In this document: piece by piece, positions 47,195 to 59,062 of the stretch | How positions within the stretch are numbered: position 1 is the first letter of the stretch | Layout: the number at the start of each line of letters is the position of its first letter | Assembly: GCA_950295325.1 (NCBI GenBank) | Contig: OX485803.1 | Coordinates: 19,222,001-19,282,000 of the forward strand | Source: Polytrichum commune | Lineage: Eukaryota; Streptophyta; Polytrichopsida; Polytrichales; Polytrichaceae | Length of the DNA stretch: 60,000 nucleotides | Direction: 5' to 3' | Notes under the pieces: model-generated | Databases searched by the model: none | The model's input: the letters and a program-made list of their open reading frames with translations, nothing else | What the model was told of the DNA's origin: nothing | Position numbers and translations under genes: made by a program

Positions 47195-49105
47195 ATGTGC
47201 TACACCAAATGTCACAATGAAAATAAATTTGCACATAAAAAATTACTTATGAAACTGAATATTATCATATTGGCAATTAGCGGATGCAACACTTTGAGCT
47301 CAAAATTAGGGTTTTTAGTGTTTGAATTGGGGAAAAATGCAATGGACCGTCTATTGTCCATGAACACTAATCTTGCATTTATTTTGGTGCGAAATTCAAG
47401 GTTATTTGTATTCACTTGAAACGTGTGAAATGTATGTTCCTTTGACTTTTTTGGTTTGAGATACGGTATATGATTTCGATGAGAATCTTGAGGAGGCATA
47501 TGTAAGGAGATGGCATCTTTGACTCATCATAACCTTGGGGTTCAAACTAGATAAGTTGCTATGGTCATGGGTTATGCATACATATGGTGAAAACCATCAT
47601 ATGATATTAAGGTTCGAAATTAGAGCCACGTTGTCATTGTTAGAGTAAAACCAATTGACTGTCCATTTTTTCACTACACTTTTGAATTCGTTTGTAACAT
47701 TGGCATCAAAGGCATTCACTCACAACACTTGGAGTTACTTGGTGGAAGTTAGACAAATAATGACCGTGATAGGCTTTCCTTTCACTTCACTTTGTTCATT
47801 TGGTGTATGGTATAGGGTTTTATGTAAGAGAATCTCGAGGAGATTGGTGTGCAATGGTGTCCTCAAGTTATCATGACCTTGGGGGTTCAAAATAGCTTGT
47901 GTTAGGGGCACGGTGAACCTCTATATGTTGGATGAACAAGACGTATGCTCGAATATCGTAGTTCTCACTCTCCATTGTTGTTGGAGCTTAGAAATCGTCA
48001 TTTAAACTTTGGGTTCAAAATTTAAAGATCTAAGCGTTCGTATTAGGGTAAACAAAACAACAACCCATCTATGGTCCAAGAATCTATGTAAATTTTAGTT
48101 GTTTTGGTGCCAAACTATGCATTGGAGACATTATTCACTCACAACATGCCGAGTTGATTGGGTGAAAGCTAGGCAAATGATGGCCTTAACTTGTGATAGA
48201 TTTCCCCTTGGCAATTTGTTCATTTGCAATAACCGGTCTAGGGTTTTTGAGGGAATCTTGAGGAGGTGTGACAAAGGCATCATAACCTCGAGGATTCAAA
48301 ATACCATGGACAGTTAGGCTAGTTCATTGCCATAGTGATGAAATATGCATTGCTTTGGATGAAAGCACTTCAAAAGGTTTATTTAAATTTTCAAGAAAGG
48401 TGTTGAGTATATCGAATGTGTCATGTCAAAATGATAGAGGTGGCATGATTTTGCATTTATTTATTTATTCATTTTTCCTCCGAGTCAAGGTTTAATCTTT
48501 ACTAAGAATTCATCACGGTGACTCCATATGATTTAGCGTAGGGTAACTTCACACGGTCATCATGAACCATGGGTTGTGCTCACACATTGTGAAACAACAT
48601 TGTGTTAGATCACCAATGGTTGAGGACTTATTTTTTTGAATCATTTCATATCATAGCATCCCCATATGAAGTCCGCATATAAGGCCCACGTTGAACCGGC
48701 CTTTGCTTTCAACTTGATGGGGTTAGAACAAATGTTTGTCTCATCACACATATCTAAAGTATTCATAAATCGTCAATTATGGCATGGATGAGAGGTCTTC
48801 AAACCAACATGGTGAACTAAAGGGCTCTTAAGACCTCTCCTTCATGTGATAAACGGTGGACAATGCACATTGTGGATATGTATGGTGAGACAAGCATCCC
48901 GTTTTGCCCCATTAAGCCTCCGGAAATGATGGTAGAAGCTTGTTTGTTGTGGGCACGGTGGGAATGCTATGAAGTTCAATCTCAAATTCAAATTCATGAT
49001 CTAGAAACATGAATTTTATTTGTACTTGGGCAAAAAATTGTGGACCATCTATAGTTAGGAAAGACATTATTTTGAAATTTCCACAAAACATAGTATCCAA
49101 GACTT
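47195..49105 (+). repeat. Tandem array of diverged units of about 400 bp
   Basis: Units begin near 47270, 47600, 48000 and (partly) 48960. Each has a block with (A/T)TTTTGGTGC(G/C)AAA or a relative, then CATTCACTCACAACA or TATTCACTCACAACA, then GTTAGACAAATAATGACC or GCTAGGCAAATGATGGCC, then TAGGGTTTT, GAATCT(T/C)GAGGAG and CATAACCT(T/C)G(G/A)GG near TTCAAA. The part GAGGAGG ... ACTCATCATC also occurs at 45700-45760. The short open frames do not persist from unit to unit. Confidence 0.55.
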
Positions 49106-49449
49106 AGTACTAAGCTGCAAATGTCCCATAAAAATGAGGGGTGGGGGTTGCTTGGGAATGGTTTCATAAAACTACATTGATTATCCCACTTAGCGAGGTG
49201 TGCTAATCGTGCATGTGGGAAATCAACGAAGTTGATACTAAATTTCTTTACATTACGAAGTCAGTGGCTTCAAAAAATCTAGGGTTCCGGGAGCCCAATG
49301 TGTCAAAGTGTTGGAAACGTCCCGTGCAAGCTCTCTTCAATTTCTTGGTGTTAAGCGATGCCTTGGGAGTGATTGGCGTTGACTAAAAGAAGAAGCCTCT
49401 TCGAGCTCACCAAAACAAGTGATGTACTCTACAAACACCTTAGAACACA
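49106..49449. other. Gene-free intergenic stretch
   Basis: Nothing recognised. Confidence 0.3.
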
Positions 49450-49775
49450 CACTACACTAAATATCATAGTTAGTTAGTGTCACCAATTCTAACTGTCTTG
49501 CTCAATATTAATTGTAAACTGCAGTATAGTATCACCGACACTAAAATGTTAACCCCACATTACTTGTCATTCCTTGTAAATCTTCTGGGGGATTATAGGT
49601 TTACAGTGTTGCAATTTACTGTCACTTACAAAGTGATTTTTCATCCACACTTCAATCATCCATAGCAACTGCAAATTTCACCACAAGTTGTTGACAAGAG
49701 AAGGTAGGGCTTTCGCCAATGGATGAACTCATCCCTCGTCCATGACAACATTTGCTCACTTATTCATCATACAAG
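49450..49775 (+). mobile_element. CACTACACTAA-end MITE family, copy c
   Basis: It begins CACTACACTAAATATCATAG and follows copy a closely (AACTGTCTTGCTCAATATTA, CATTACTTGTCATTCCTTG, GGGGGATTATAGGTTTACAG). The right end is missing: similarity stops near 49770, where a different dispersed repeat begins. Confidence 0.6.
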
Positions 49776-49779
49776 GCAT

Positions 49780-49950
49780 GTGGGACAACCCATCCTAGCA
49801 GGACAAGCTAGATAACATTTTTTTAATACCCCGACATCACTCTTTGTATATGCTAATTTCAGCATCATAAAAACTTGGATGACTTTGTGTCGATTTTCAT
49901 ACACTCAAAATTTGGGACTAACACCACGGTTTCATTTTACAAACAACTCT
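49780..49950 (+). repeat. Dispersed repeat family, copy at 49.8 kb
   Basis: Shorter relative of 5300-5830 and 14830-15160 (CCTAGCAGGACAAGCTAG, AAAACTTGGATGACTTTG and CTCAAAATTTGGGAC). Confidence 0.5.
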
Positions 49951-51267
49951 CGTACCAAAGCCCACCCCAAGCACCTCCAAAAAACAATGTAGACCACAAT
50001 ACGTGAACCAAAGGAGGGCACTCCATTTTCGAGATATTTCGTGCACTTCATTGGCCTTTCACGAGCCGGGTTCACCTTATCAAAGGCTGCTATGTATTGA
50101 TGACACGAGCCCTACCTATTTATGGCATCGCACCCTTTCTATAACTACTTGTCAAGAAACGTTCGAGAACCCCAAAATCATATAAAGACATTGATGAGCG
50201 CCTCAATCAATGCATGCGATGTAGCAAGAGACCAACTATGTGGTCCAACATCGCCGAGAACCCTCCCTTGATGTAAATGATTGAAATCCCATCATTGGTG
50301 GATTCACACTCCGCCATTTACCCATAACTATTTGCGAACTATCAACAAATATTACCCACAAACTTGTAAGGGGCAAGTCTCTAAATTGGAGGAGGTGAAG
50401 GGTATAAGTTTCGCACTTGTTTGTATGCAGCCCTTCCCTCTAGTCGCTGAAAAATAGATTTCATCTAATAGTTCACCCACACTTACTGGTGTCGGCCATC
50501 AATGAACGGTGAGTACTAGCATTGGTTACGTCCAGTGGCTCTCACTGGCTAAACCAACTCTAAAAGTGGCCCATGCTGGTAGGAATTGTTCACTTATAAC
50601 TTATAACCAACTTAGAACTATATTTATAGTAAATGAGATCGTTGTCATTCTCAACGCTAACATTATAAAGTTATTGTGTTTCTTATGGGGTTCATCCTTA
50701 GATGGGGAATCATGAGCCAATGTAGCATAAGTATTCAATTGGTTTCATTTGCATGAAAACTCAATCTTGTTTAGTACCCAAAATTTTACTCGTCTTAAAC
50801 GTGTAAGCATGTCTAGGTTGCTTGGTTAGTCCCAACCAAAGGGAGGAGGTCGATAAAAAGAAAATTGAGATGGAAAATTATCCCTTTTTTTGGACACCTC
50901 GTCTCATAAACATTAAAGCACTTTAGCTAAAGATACTTGGACAACTTTGACAATACGAACGGACACTTCATTCACGCCGGCCCCTTAAATTGGGACCGGA
51001 GTTTCTATCTCTTATCTCATATCTTCTATCTCATCTACTTGGACAATTGAAAACCGTCAGCCAACAAGTGAACGCTTAAGAGTTTAGCAAAAGGATTAAC
51101 ATACTTGGGTCTCAACAATATTGTGTTGAGTTACACCGATCAAGAGATTGTCAAAAGCATGAGTCTTTCCCTCTACATTGTTTTGTTTGATTAGTGTGGG
51201 TCATCATTTGGAGTTACACACTACTATAACATTTTTATTGAGAGTATCATTTTTATTCAAATAACAT
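49951..51267. other. Gene-free intergenic stretch
   Basis: No gene or sharp element boundary was recognised. Short open frames at 50003-50185 and 50509-50715 have no known domain. Confidence 0.35.
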
Positions 51268-51716
51268 AAGTGAACTAAATATAAAATTTAGCGTTGCCAA
51301 TTCTAATTGTCTTGGTCAATATTATTTGTAAACCACGGTGTATTGTCACCAACCCTAAATGTTAACCCAACGTTATTTGTCATTCTCTGTTAAAAAAGGG
51401 GGGGATTATAGGTTTAAAGTGTTGTATTAACAATAACTCACTAAGTGATTTTTCATTCAAATTGCAATCATCCATGATAATATTTCATTACATAAATGTA
51501 AGGGTGTGCAATACAGGAAGTCTCTTTAAGGAAGAAGATGGAAGTGAAGAAATTGATCCGCAAGTAGGATTTTGGGCAATGGATGAACTTAAAGGTATCA
51601 TGCATCATCCATGACAATATTTGCACACTTATTCATAAGAAGTGTCACCGTAACAATTACCACATGACTTGAAATACAATATGACACCTAAATATCATAC
51701 TAAGTGTAGTTAGTAT
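51268..51716 (+). mobile_element. CACTACACTAA-end MITE family, copy d
   Basis: The left end is degraded (GAACTAAATATAAAATTTAG); the right end reads CCTAAATATCATACTAAGTG then TAG. The core matches copies a and c (CTAATTGTCTTGGTCAATAT, GTTATTTGTCATTC, AAGTGATTTTTCATTCAAAT, GGATGAACT). About 450 bp. Confidence 0.55.
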
Positions 51717-52454
51717 GCACACCGACGAATATGATATTACTTGTTGGTAAAGAATGATAATGTTGATAACTCCGAACGGTAACCCACACTAATTAGACCA
51801 AAAAGTTTAGTTATTTTGCAAAAAGTCTACGTTGATCGACGGTAATAATTTCTAAGAATTGTCTAAGATTAGTAGGTTTGGCACAAACTACATCCGAGCT
51901 TCAACATCCACTCAATAATGGAACTTTAAGTTGTCCACGTACGTGTGTGAGTGAGTCTTCGCTAGCTCTGCGTCTTGATGAAAATAGTACATACAAGACC
52001 TTAAATAATACTTTTGAGGTTTGGTACACGATGAGAATATGTGGGCTTGGGATTCGGGACTTCTCTACTATGAACTTCCCCCCTTCAAGTTTGTGGTTGA
52101 TCTCACTTGACTAAGTTTGGGGTCGCTATTGCTAATTTCGGGGTCAATCCAATTCAAAAGAAATTCATGGAGTGTGAATGGTTCTCATTGTTTTCATCTT
52201 CAACGTACATGCTTGTTGCAAAGTTGAGCTTTGAATATGATGTCTCATTTTGCATGTCAACGTCTTAAGTGATAATTGTTTTCTTATTCTTTTTATCATT
52301 TATGCATTTGAACATGGACCTTATGGCCCGCCTGCGCATTACAAGGTGTTTTTCACAGGTTACGGAAGGAAGAACAAACTCTAGCACTAAGGTGTGTTGC
52401 TCTCTGTTTCTTCAAAATGAATCAAATCGTGACATAACTTGTTAAGTATTTCAC
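51717..52454. other. Gene-free intergenic stretch
   Basis: Nothing recognised. Confidence 0.3.
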
Positions 52455-52457
52455 TAA

Positions 52458-52823
52458 AGGCAAGGCCACTCACCATGCATTTGCATCTGCAAATGCACTT
52501 TGAAATCTGAATGCATATGCGGATGCAGGGAAGTGGCCCACTCAGAGCTATAAAATTTCAAATCGGGTGGATTATAGTATAGGAACTGTTGAACTCCATG
52601 CATAACACCGAGATATGCAAGGAGCCTTCTATCATTAAGGACGAGCAACACAATGGCACCTTTTCAAAAGAGACGAGTTAGCTAGGTACTTTTATGTATG
52701 AATTTAGTATTAGTTGTAGGCGGTGAGTGGAAATTCGTCATGGATTTGCATCCACATCCAAGACGGAGGCGGATTTCTCGTTCCTAGATGCAAATGCAAA
52801 TGCAAGATCCATTGGTCTTGCCC
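52458..52823. mobile_element. Tourist-like MITE, TGCAAATGCA-rich ends
   Basis: Ends AGGCAAGGCCACTCACCATG (left) and, on the other strand, GGGCAAGACCAATGGATC (right) are flanked by TAA (52455-52457, 52824-52826). Subterminal tracts of ATGCATTTGCATCTGCAAAT (left) and ATGCAAATGCAAATGCAA (right) extend the pairing. 366 bp, no transposase. Confidence 0.7.
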
Positions 52824-52826
52824 TAA

Positions 52827-53611
52827 TGATATCAAACATATGTCAATTGCTTAGAGCAGCTAGGATGAACATGTGTGCTACATGGGATCGCAATGTGAGA
52901 TGGTTCTCTTTATTAATCAAAATGGATCATCAAATGCAAAGAAGGAAAAAAAATATCAATTATTGATTGTCGGTTCAATACATAGGGTCTCACTTTCTAA
53001 TAGAACTTCTCACTTGAGATTGTGATTGGAAAATACCCTAACGAGGTTCAACATTAAGTTCTTAAAATTCCATTACCAATGTTGTTTTAAACAACGTGAT
53101 TTGTAAGCACCACATGCCTCCCCCCCCCCCTTTCATTTTATGTGGGCTTCCGATCAAGCAATGGTGTAGGACAAAGGCGGAAATTTAATGCTACACCTAT
53201 TTCATCTTTGTTTAGTTCAAGAACATAAATGCCACTACATCACCATCAATTTGCTTATCATGTTGTAGTACATGCAAGTTAGAGTGAATTTGGTTTAGGG
53301 AATTGTTAAACCGGCCACGTCGTTTGTTAAAACGTTCACAAAGACGCATCACGTGGTCACATGATGCGTCAAATTTTAAACTTACATCGCACACATGAAG
53401 AGGAACAAGGTATCAACTATGTTTCTTCTTTCGTTACTATCTACGTAGAACTTTGCTAGTGTGTGTTTTTTTAAGTCAATATGTGGTCGATTTAGTAATC
53501 TCCTTAGTTTATTGAAAAGAAAAGAAAAGAAAAAACCAAAGACATCATAATACTCATTCCTAAGGCTTTAGAAGCATGAACTTCATTGTCTCGTAAATTA
53601 TTACATACCAA
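52827..53611. other. Gene-free stretch
   Basis: Contains a poly-C tract at about 53120-53130 and an (AAAAG)n patch at 53514-53534. No gene. Confidence 0.4.
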
Positions 53612-53694
53612 TTCACATGGGGTCCCAAGTCCCACTCATGTTAGCAAGTCCCAGCATGGGGGCATACTCCCAAACCTTTGACCCTCAAGAAATC
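53612..53694 (+). mobile_element. Partial Tourist-like end
   Basis: Starts with AATTCACATGGGGTCCCAAG and continues with CTCATGTTAGCAAGTCCC, AGCATGGGGGCA and ACCCTCAAGAAA. It matches the complement of 58655-58741 and abuts the complete element at 53698. Confidence 0.55.
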
Positions 53695-53697
53695 TAA

Positions 53698-54086
53698 GGG
53701 CTGGTTCACATGGGGTCCCAAGTCCCCAAGTCCAAGTCATGCTAGGCAATCCCAACATGGAGGCACAGTCCCAACTTGCGAGCCTCGAGCAACCACTACA
53801 ATATGGTTAATTGTCGTTAAAGTCAGATCTTGATTATTTTATGACCGAGGTTGGGGTTGAGAGTTGGGGTCTAGCTTTTTGCTTGACCCAACTCGCAACA
53901 CAAGTCCGAAGCCTCACCTCCAAATAGTGTTGCCATGCAAGCATCCATGTCATAGTTGGGACTTAGGACTAGGGACCATGTATGAAGTGGTAAGTCCCAA
54001 CTTCCATGCTCTCAATTGTCAAGATTGCACAGATTGACCTCAAGTGACTTGGGATTTAGGACTTGGGACCCCATGTGAACCGGCCC
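53698..54086 (+). mobile_element. Tourist-like MITE, GTCCCAAGTCC ends
   Basis: Inverted ends GGGCTGGTTCACATGGGGTC (left) and, on the other strand, GGGCCGGTTCACATGGGGTC (right) are flanked by TAA (53695-53697 and 54087-54089). The interior repeats the words GGACTTGGGA and AAGTCCCAACTTCCATG. The element is 389 bp, without transposase. Confidence 0.8.
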
Positions 54087-54375
54087 TAATCTTGATTATT
54101 ATAAGCACAAAAATCTCGGGACCCGTGCTGAGATTTGGGTCTAGCTTTTCGCTCGACCCGACTTTCAACACAAGTCCCAAAGCGTCACCTCCAAAAAGCG
54201 TTGCCATGTAGGCGTCCACGTCATACTCCAGACTTGAAACTCGAGGTCCCGTGTAAAGTGGTAAGTCCCAACTTCCATGCTCTCAACGGTCGAGATCGCA
54301 CGGATTGACCTCGAGTGAACTAGGACTTGGGACTTGGGACACATGCGTGTGGCACCGGCCCTTAGGACGACATCA
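54087..54375 (+). repeat. Direct duplicate of the MITE interior
   Basis: From ATCTTGATTATT onward (54088) the sequence repeats 53826-54086 at high similarity: GGGTCTAGCTTTT(C/T)GCT, CAACACAAGTCC, GTCACCTCCAAA/CTCACCTCCAAA, GGTAAGTCCCAACTTCCATG and GATTGACCTC. It ends GGCACCGGCCCTTA, so it carries its own right end but no left end. Confidence 0.75.
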
Positions 54376-55121
54376 TTTCGTGAGTCCTAGGAGGCTAAGC
54401 TAGATGGAATAAAATCACTTGACAACAAGGGGGGCATGGGCACAATAAAGATCTCAACGGTCCATCAACCTTTAACAGCTAACTTAAACTTAAACGGTCT
54501 AAAACACAGTCAATGCAAGCAGCCTTTGAACGGATATTTGACGTAAACCCCCCACACGTGTGCCATATAAGTAACATTGAACCGTGACAATGCATATGAG
54601 AACGTTAGCCTCACTTCCCAAGCTCATTTAACATGCTCAAAGGAATGTTAGTGACTTAGACTTTGACCATATATAAGAACCTATGAAGTCCGTGTAGTCC
54701 GTGTCAAACTTCGTGTTCAAGAAACTCATTCATCCGTAAACATGCATTTTGAGTATCAAAACGCAATCGCCGTTGGTCTCGATATGTCGGTTCCGTGCTA
54801 ATTTGACATCCTCAAAGTAAGAAGTGAGCCTAAGTAAGTAGAGTTAGGAAATTCATACTTGCCTTTAAAGTCTACGCACTTTAAACGCGTGCCCAACTTC
54901 TTGGTTAAGAAATTCCTACATTCTTAACCCTTAATATATGTGTGAAGGCGTTGTGGGTGAGGAAAGGGTGATATCAGTTGTCAATATTTAGAAACTTAAC
55001 GAGGACGACCTATATTTCCAATTTGGAAAGTAGCTATCAATTTTTTTTAAATTAGGTATTGCAACAACAAAAAAAATTGCAATTTTGTGAACCGTCCACG
55101 TGTTATAATCCGGGACATCAT
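54376..55121. other. Gene-free intergenic stretch
   Basis: Nothing recognised. Confidence 0.3.
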
Positions 55122-55531
55122 CACGGGGCGATCACACCCCCTTACATTTCATAGCCACGTGCGATAAAAGTTTGCTACCCTATATTACATGCCATAGATA
55201 ATTTTTAAAATTATGATATTTTTTCTACGTACACATAACCGTTGATAATATCTTTTGTATATTTTTTTGAAATTTTTAGTCATCTTCATTTTTTGTAGTA
55301 ATTTGTTTAGTTCAATGTTGCGTCATTCTAGTTAGAAACAATATGTTTTTTAAAAAAAAAAAATCATCAAAATTGGTTACCAATTTTTACTATGTAATAG
55401 ATACTATGTATATCTACTCATGAAAAAGAAATCATAAACTTTTGAACCATTTTGGTGATGCTTTATGTAAAAAGTAGATTTTGTTTTATCGCACGTGGTG
55501 TTCAACTTGACAATGAAGTGCACCCCCCGGG
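55122..55531. mobile_element. hAT-like MITE, copy 2
   Basis: Near-identical in layout and about 80% similar by eye to 4390-4800 (GTTTGCTACCC, ATTACATGCCATA, GAAATTTTTAGTCATC, TCATTCTAGTTAGAAAC, TATATCTACTCATGAAAAA). It is flanked by an 8-bp duplication GACATCAT (55114-55121 and 55532-55539). The left inverted end has decayed, and the right end keeps CACGTGGTGTTCAACTTGAC. The two copies are almost the same length (410 and 411 bp). Confidence 0.85.
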
Positions 55532-55539
55532 GACATCAT

Positions 55540-57583
55540 GATGTCCATAGGTCAAATGGGGCTAAATGGACAATTGAGGTAGTTATTTTCAACTGAACAA
55601 AATGTGATGAATTGTATGTTAAATTAAGGAATTTTGGAAAACCATGCTTTTGCTTTGCTCCACATATCAAAACTAATCCACAAAGGAAAAAAATCAAACC
55701 TTTTGGTGCATGTGCACGTTTTTGGTGATGCTTGTAGTGTAAACACCACAAACCGTGTCAAAATTACTCCCTTAGATCTCACGAAATGATTTAAGTATGG
55801 TATAATATTATATGGACAATTTAAATGATGGATGAGTTATTAATGCCCTTATATATAATTATAATTATAATCATAATTATTTAATCATAATTGCGGCCTA
55901 ACAAGATGGCCTCCAACATGGATATGCCCCAAGAAATCATGGGAAATGTTCGCCCTCGCTACCCATGGGATATGGCAACACCTAATCCAACGATGGGTGG
56001 ATTTTTTTTGGGATGGGCATATATACCTTTGCCCCCACCCTGGAAACCCCCGCAGACACTCGAAAACTTCCTTAGGGTTCACACCATCACATTTTTGGAC
56101 CAAAAAATCCAAGTGCAAAAGTTACATAACCACAACACGACGCTTTAGACCAAACTCATGGAATTGACGATATGCCAATAAACGAGACAATTCGACGCTT
56201 TGATGTCAAGATGTAAAACTTCCATGCAAGCATGACGAGCGGCAATACCCTTCCCGCAAGAAACCTCCGCCGAATAAAAGAGAGCTCGAAGTTCAAGGTT
56301 TTAGGGTTCCCCGAAGAAAACGAAAATCATCACCAACTTATGACCGATTTTCCAAGAAGAAGAAGAAGAAGAAGAAGAAGAAGAAGAAGAAATCAAGGAC
56401 AATGGACAACAAGGACTCGTGGATTCATTTGACATGTCCCATTTTACACATTCGATCTAAGACTTGCAATACGTGTGTCCAATCGAACGCTCACAAACTT
56501 CTAAGTCCTTGTATTTGCATGACAATAGAAGTTCTTGAGAGCAATCAAGTTGTATGTATACCGTGGTTGACTAGTATCCAAATTGACATATAATCATAAT
56601 CATAATCATAATCATAATCATAATAAACAAGAAAACGGTAGAACCGTGAGGCTCTGTCCTTTGCTTTGAAAGACTACAATTATAGTTGATTACTTTGCTC
56701 ATGCCAATCCATGGCTATTCACTTTACCAAACCTTTCTTGGATTTTGTGCACCTTCTTCTCAAATATGGGTCAAGGATTGAAGCTACTCATTTATCACCC
56801 AAACTTTTTAAAATAAATAATCAAGAACTACCAAAATAACTATAGTTAACTAGATTTCTTTCAATGCAATTTAGGGAGCACTTATATATATATAAACTAT
56901 AGTTAACATCCACATTACATAAAGTGGACCAAAAATAACAAGAACAAGTAACGTCCAAGTGTGAACACAAAGTGGTTAGGAAATTTGCTCTTGAAACGAA
57001 GAAGTTGATGCATAGTCTTTGTCCTATAGACAGAGCCAATAAAAATAAATAATCATAATAATCATAATAGTTGAAATAATAAATCCGGGAGGTTAATGCC
57101 ATGTGTTGTTGATATTGTATAGGGTTTGTGATCAATCTACATACATACATTCCTGCATGGGAATTACATTCCGACAGTCAAAGGTTGAACGACGTCGGCC
57201 TCTATGGTATTGGTGCATGCGAGATCAGAAAGGGAGAATGCCTTTTCCCGCAGGAAGCCTTTTTAAGGGTTTGGCATTTGTTTTGTCGTGCTCATTGATG
57301 GGACGCTCAAATTTGGGTTCCGCTTTGGTATGCCCCTTAAGCAAGCTTCTTGATGAGCCGGTCCCGTAATAAGTCCATACTTTTTAGCTTACCCCGTTTT
57401 ATATGTAGCATATATAGAGGGAATTGATTGAAGAGGCTAGAAACTTGGGTTGGGTTGATTGTGTTGTGATAGTCTTTGGAAGTAAGTTAAGTTAGGTGGG
57501 ATAAGCCATACCACTTTGGCAGGCAGTTCGAACTTAGATATTTTCCACATACTTAGGGCCACATCACACGGGGTCCCAAGTCC
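55540..57583. other. Gene-free stretch with microsatellites
   Basis: Contains (AAG)n at 56353-56392 and (AATCAT)n at 56591-56625. Open frames at 55.89-56.15 kb on both strands and at 57.10-57.37 kb have no recognisable domain. An orphan GGGCCACATCACACGGGGTC at 57555 resembles a Tourist-like end. Confidence 0.4.
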
Positions 57584-57586
57584 TAA

Positions 57587-58063
57587 GGGCCACTTCACAC
57601 ATGAGATTGAGAGCCCGTGACCATTACACTTCAAGCACTCTCATTGGTGGAAAAGGCGGAGCCGGTCCAAGTTTGCTACCTCACACTACGCTTGAGGGAC
57701 CAACGGAGTATGTGAACACAAGATGGATGTAAAGTCTACGTGGACTCCTACATGGCATTGAATGGATCGTGTTTCATGGTCACTTGGACTACTTTGAAAA
57801 ACCACCTCTTGGAGGTAGGTCTAACACAAAACCATCAGACCATGGCACTCTGAATGCTCGCAACCGTTGAATCCCCATGAATAAATATTCATTGAAATAG
57901 CATTTGTTTGAGGGCCCGGGTCACAAATGACTTCACACTACACTTGAGGGTCCGTGACCACACTACATGATTTTGGAGGTATCTTGGGATGGCCTTTGGA
58001 CACTTTGTTTTGGGCTCTCACAATTTCATGCTCACGGCTCTTGGCTCGTGTGCGAAGTGGCCC
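57587..58063 (+). mobile_element. Tourist-like MITE, GGGCCACTTC ends, copy 1
   Basis: Ends GGGCCACTTCACACATGAG and, on the other strand, GGGCCACTTCGCACACGAG are flanked by TAA at 57584-57586 and 58064-58066. The interior contains CTTGAGGG, GTAGGTCTAACAC and TTGGAGGTATCTTGGGATGG. 477 bp, no transposase. Confidence 0.78.
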
Positions 58064-58387
58064 TAAGTCCTAGTGTGTATGTCTGACAAATTTCATTTGA
58101 CATTCAGCTTCAAATTCAAAGTGTCACATGACATTTTCATAACACAAAAGGAGTGTCAATTGACATCAACATTTTCTTCTAAGATGTCACCTCAATGTCA
58201 CATGCCCAAGGGTACATGTCATTTCAATTTCTAAGCGTCAATCGACGTGTGGTTTTTTTCTTCACTTGTCCCACTGCATGTCAAAGTCTAAATTGTGCAT
58301 GTCAATTGACATGCGTTTTATTTTTGTGCAAGTTTTTGCGTGTCAAATGTCATAAACTTGCAAAAACTTTGTCCAACATGCACACTG
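58064..58387. other. Gene-free, many TGTCA/TGACA words
   Basis: The stretch repeats AATTGACAT, TGTCACATGACA, ATGTCATTT and similar words; these short TGTCA/TGACA inversions give local hairpins. No gene. Confidence 0.4.
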
Positions 58388-58742
58388 CTAAGTCCCAGTC
58401 CACTTGAGGTCAATCCGTGCAATCTCAGCCGTTGAGAGCATGGAGGTTGGGACTTCACATGGGATCCCAAGTCATTAGTCCCAACTATGACATGGACGCT
58501 TACATGGCAACATTTTTTGGAGTTGAGACTAGGGACTTGTGTTGAGACTTGGGTCGAGCAAAATACCAGATCCAACTCTCTATACAAGTTTTGTTAATAT
58601 CTTGCATAAAATACTGAAGATATGATTTTTATGACTTTAATTTTTATTTTAATGGTTTCTTGAGGCTCAAGAGTTGGGACTTTGTCTCCATGTTGGGGAC
58701 TTGTTAACATGAGCGGGATTTGGAATCCATGTGAACCAACCC
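58388..58742 (-). mobile_element. Truncated Tourist-like MITE, inverted copy
   Basis: Read on the minus strand it matches 53612-54086 (end GGGTTGGTTCACATGGATTC next to TTA; then CTCATGTTAACAAGTCCC, CAAGTCCCTAGTCTCAACTC and GTCATAGTTGGGACTAATG). The other terminal repeat is missing near 58390. Confidence 0.65.
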
Positions 58743-58745
58743 TTA

Positions 58746-59062
58746 GGGCTACTTCACACACGAGCCAAGGGCTGTGATATGTAATTGTGAGGACCTTTGA
58801 TTCTCATCCAAAGGTCGTGCCACTAACAAGGTCAACCAAAATTTGCGATCAAGCCTACCTCTTGGAGGTGGGCCTGATGCAAATTCCAACAAACCACGAA
58901 ACATTATCCTTGGTCTACCACGTAGGAATCCATGTAGACTTTTCACCCATGAGAATTTCTTTGGGCTCATAGGCCTTCACCTTCTAGTATAAAATGAACT
59001 TGGACGGTCTCAGCCTTTCCGAGCAATGAGAGATCTTAGCATGCAATAGTCACACGTCTTCA
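58746..59062 (+). mobile_element. Partial Tourist-like MITE, GGGCTACTTC end
   Basis: Begins GGGCTACTTCACACACGAGC after TTA and follows the 57587 family for about 300 bp (ACCTCTTGGAGGTGGGCCTG, CCACGTAGGAATCCATGTAG). No right end; it is interrupted by or abuts the element that follows. Confidence 0.55.

Noticed and set aside
55885-56167. Overlapping open frames on both strands at 55.9-56.2 kb
   Set aside because: Under 90 codons each, no recognisable domain, no splice-consistent extension.
56353-56625. CRISPR-like short repeats
   Set aside because: These are simple microsatellites, (AAG)n and (AATCAT)n, without spacers, in plant DNA.
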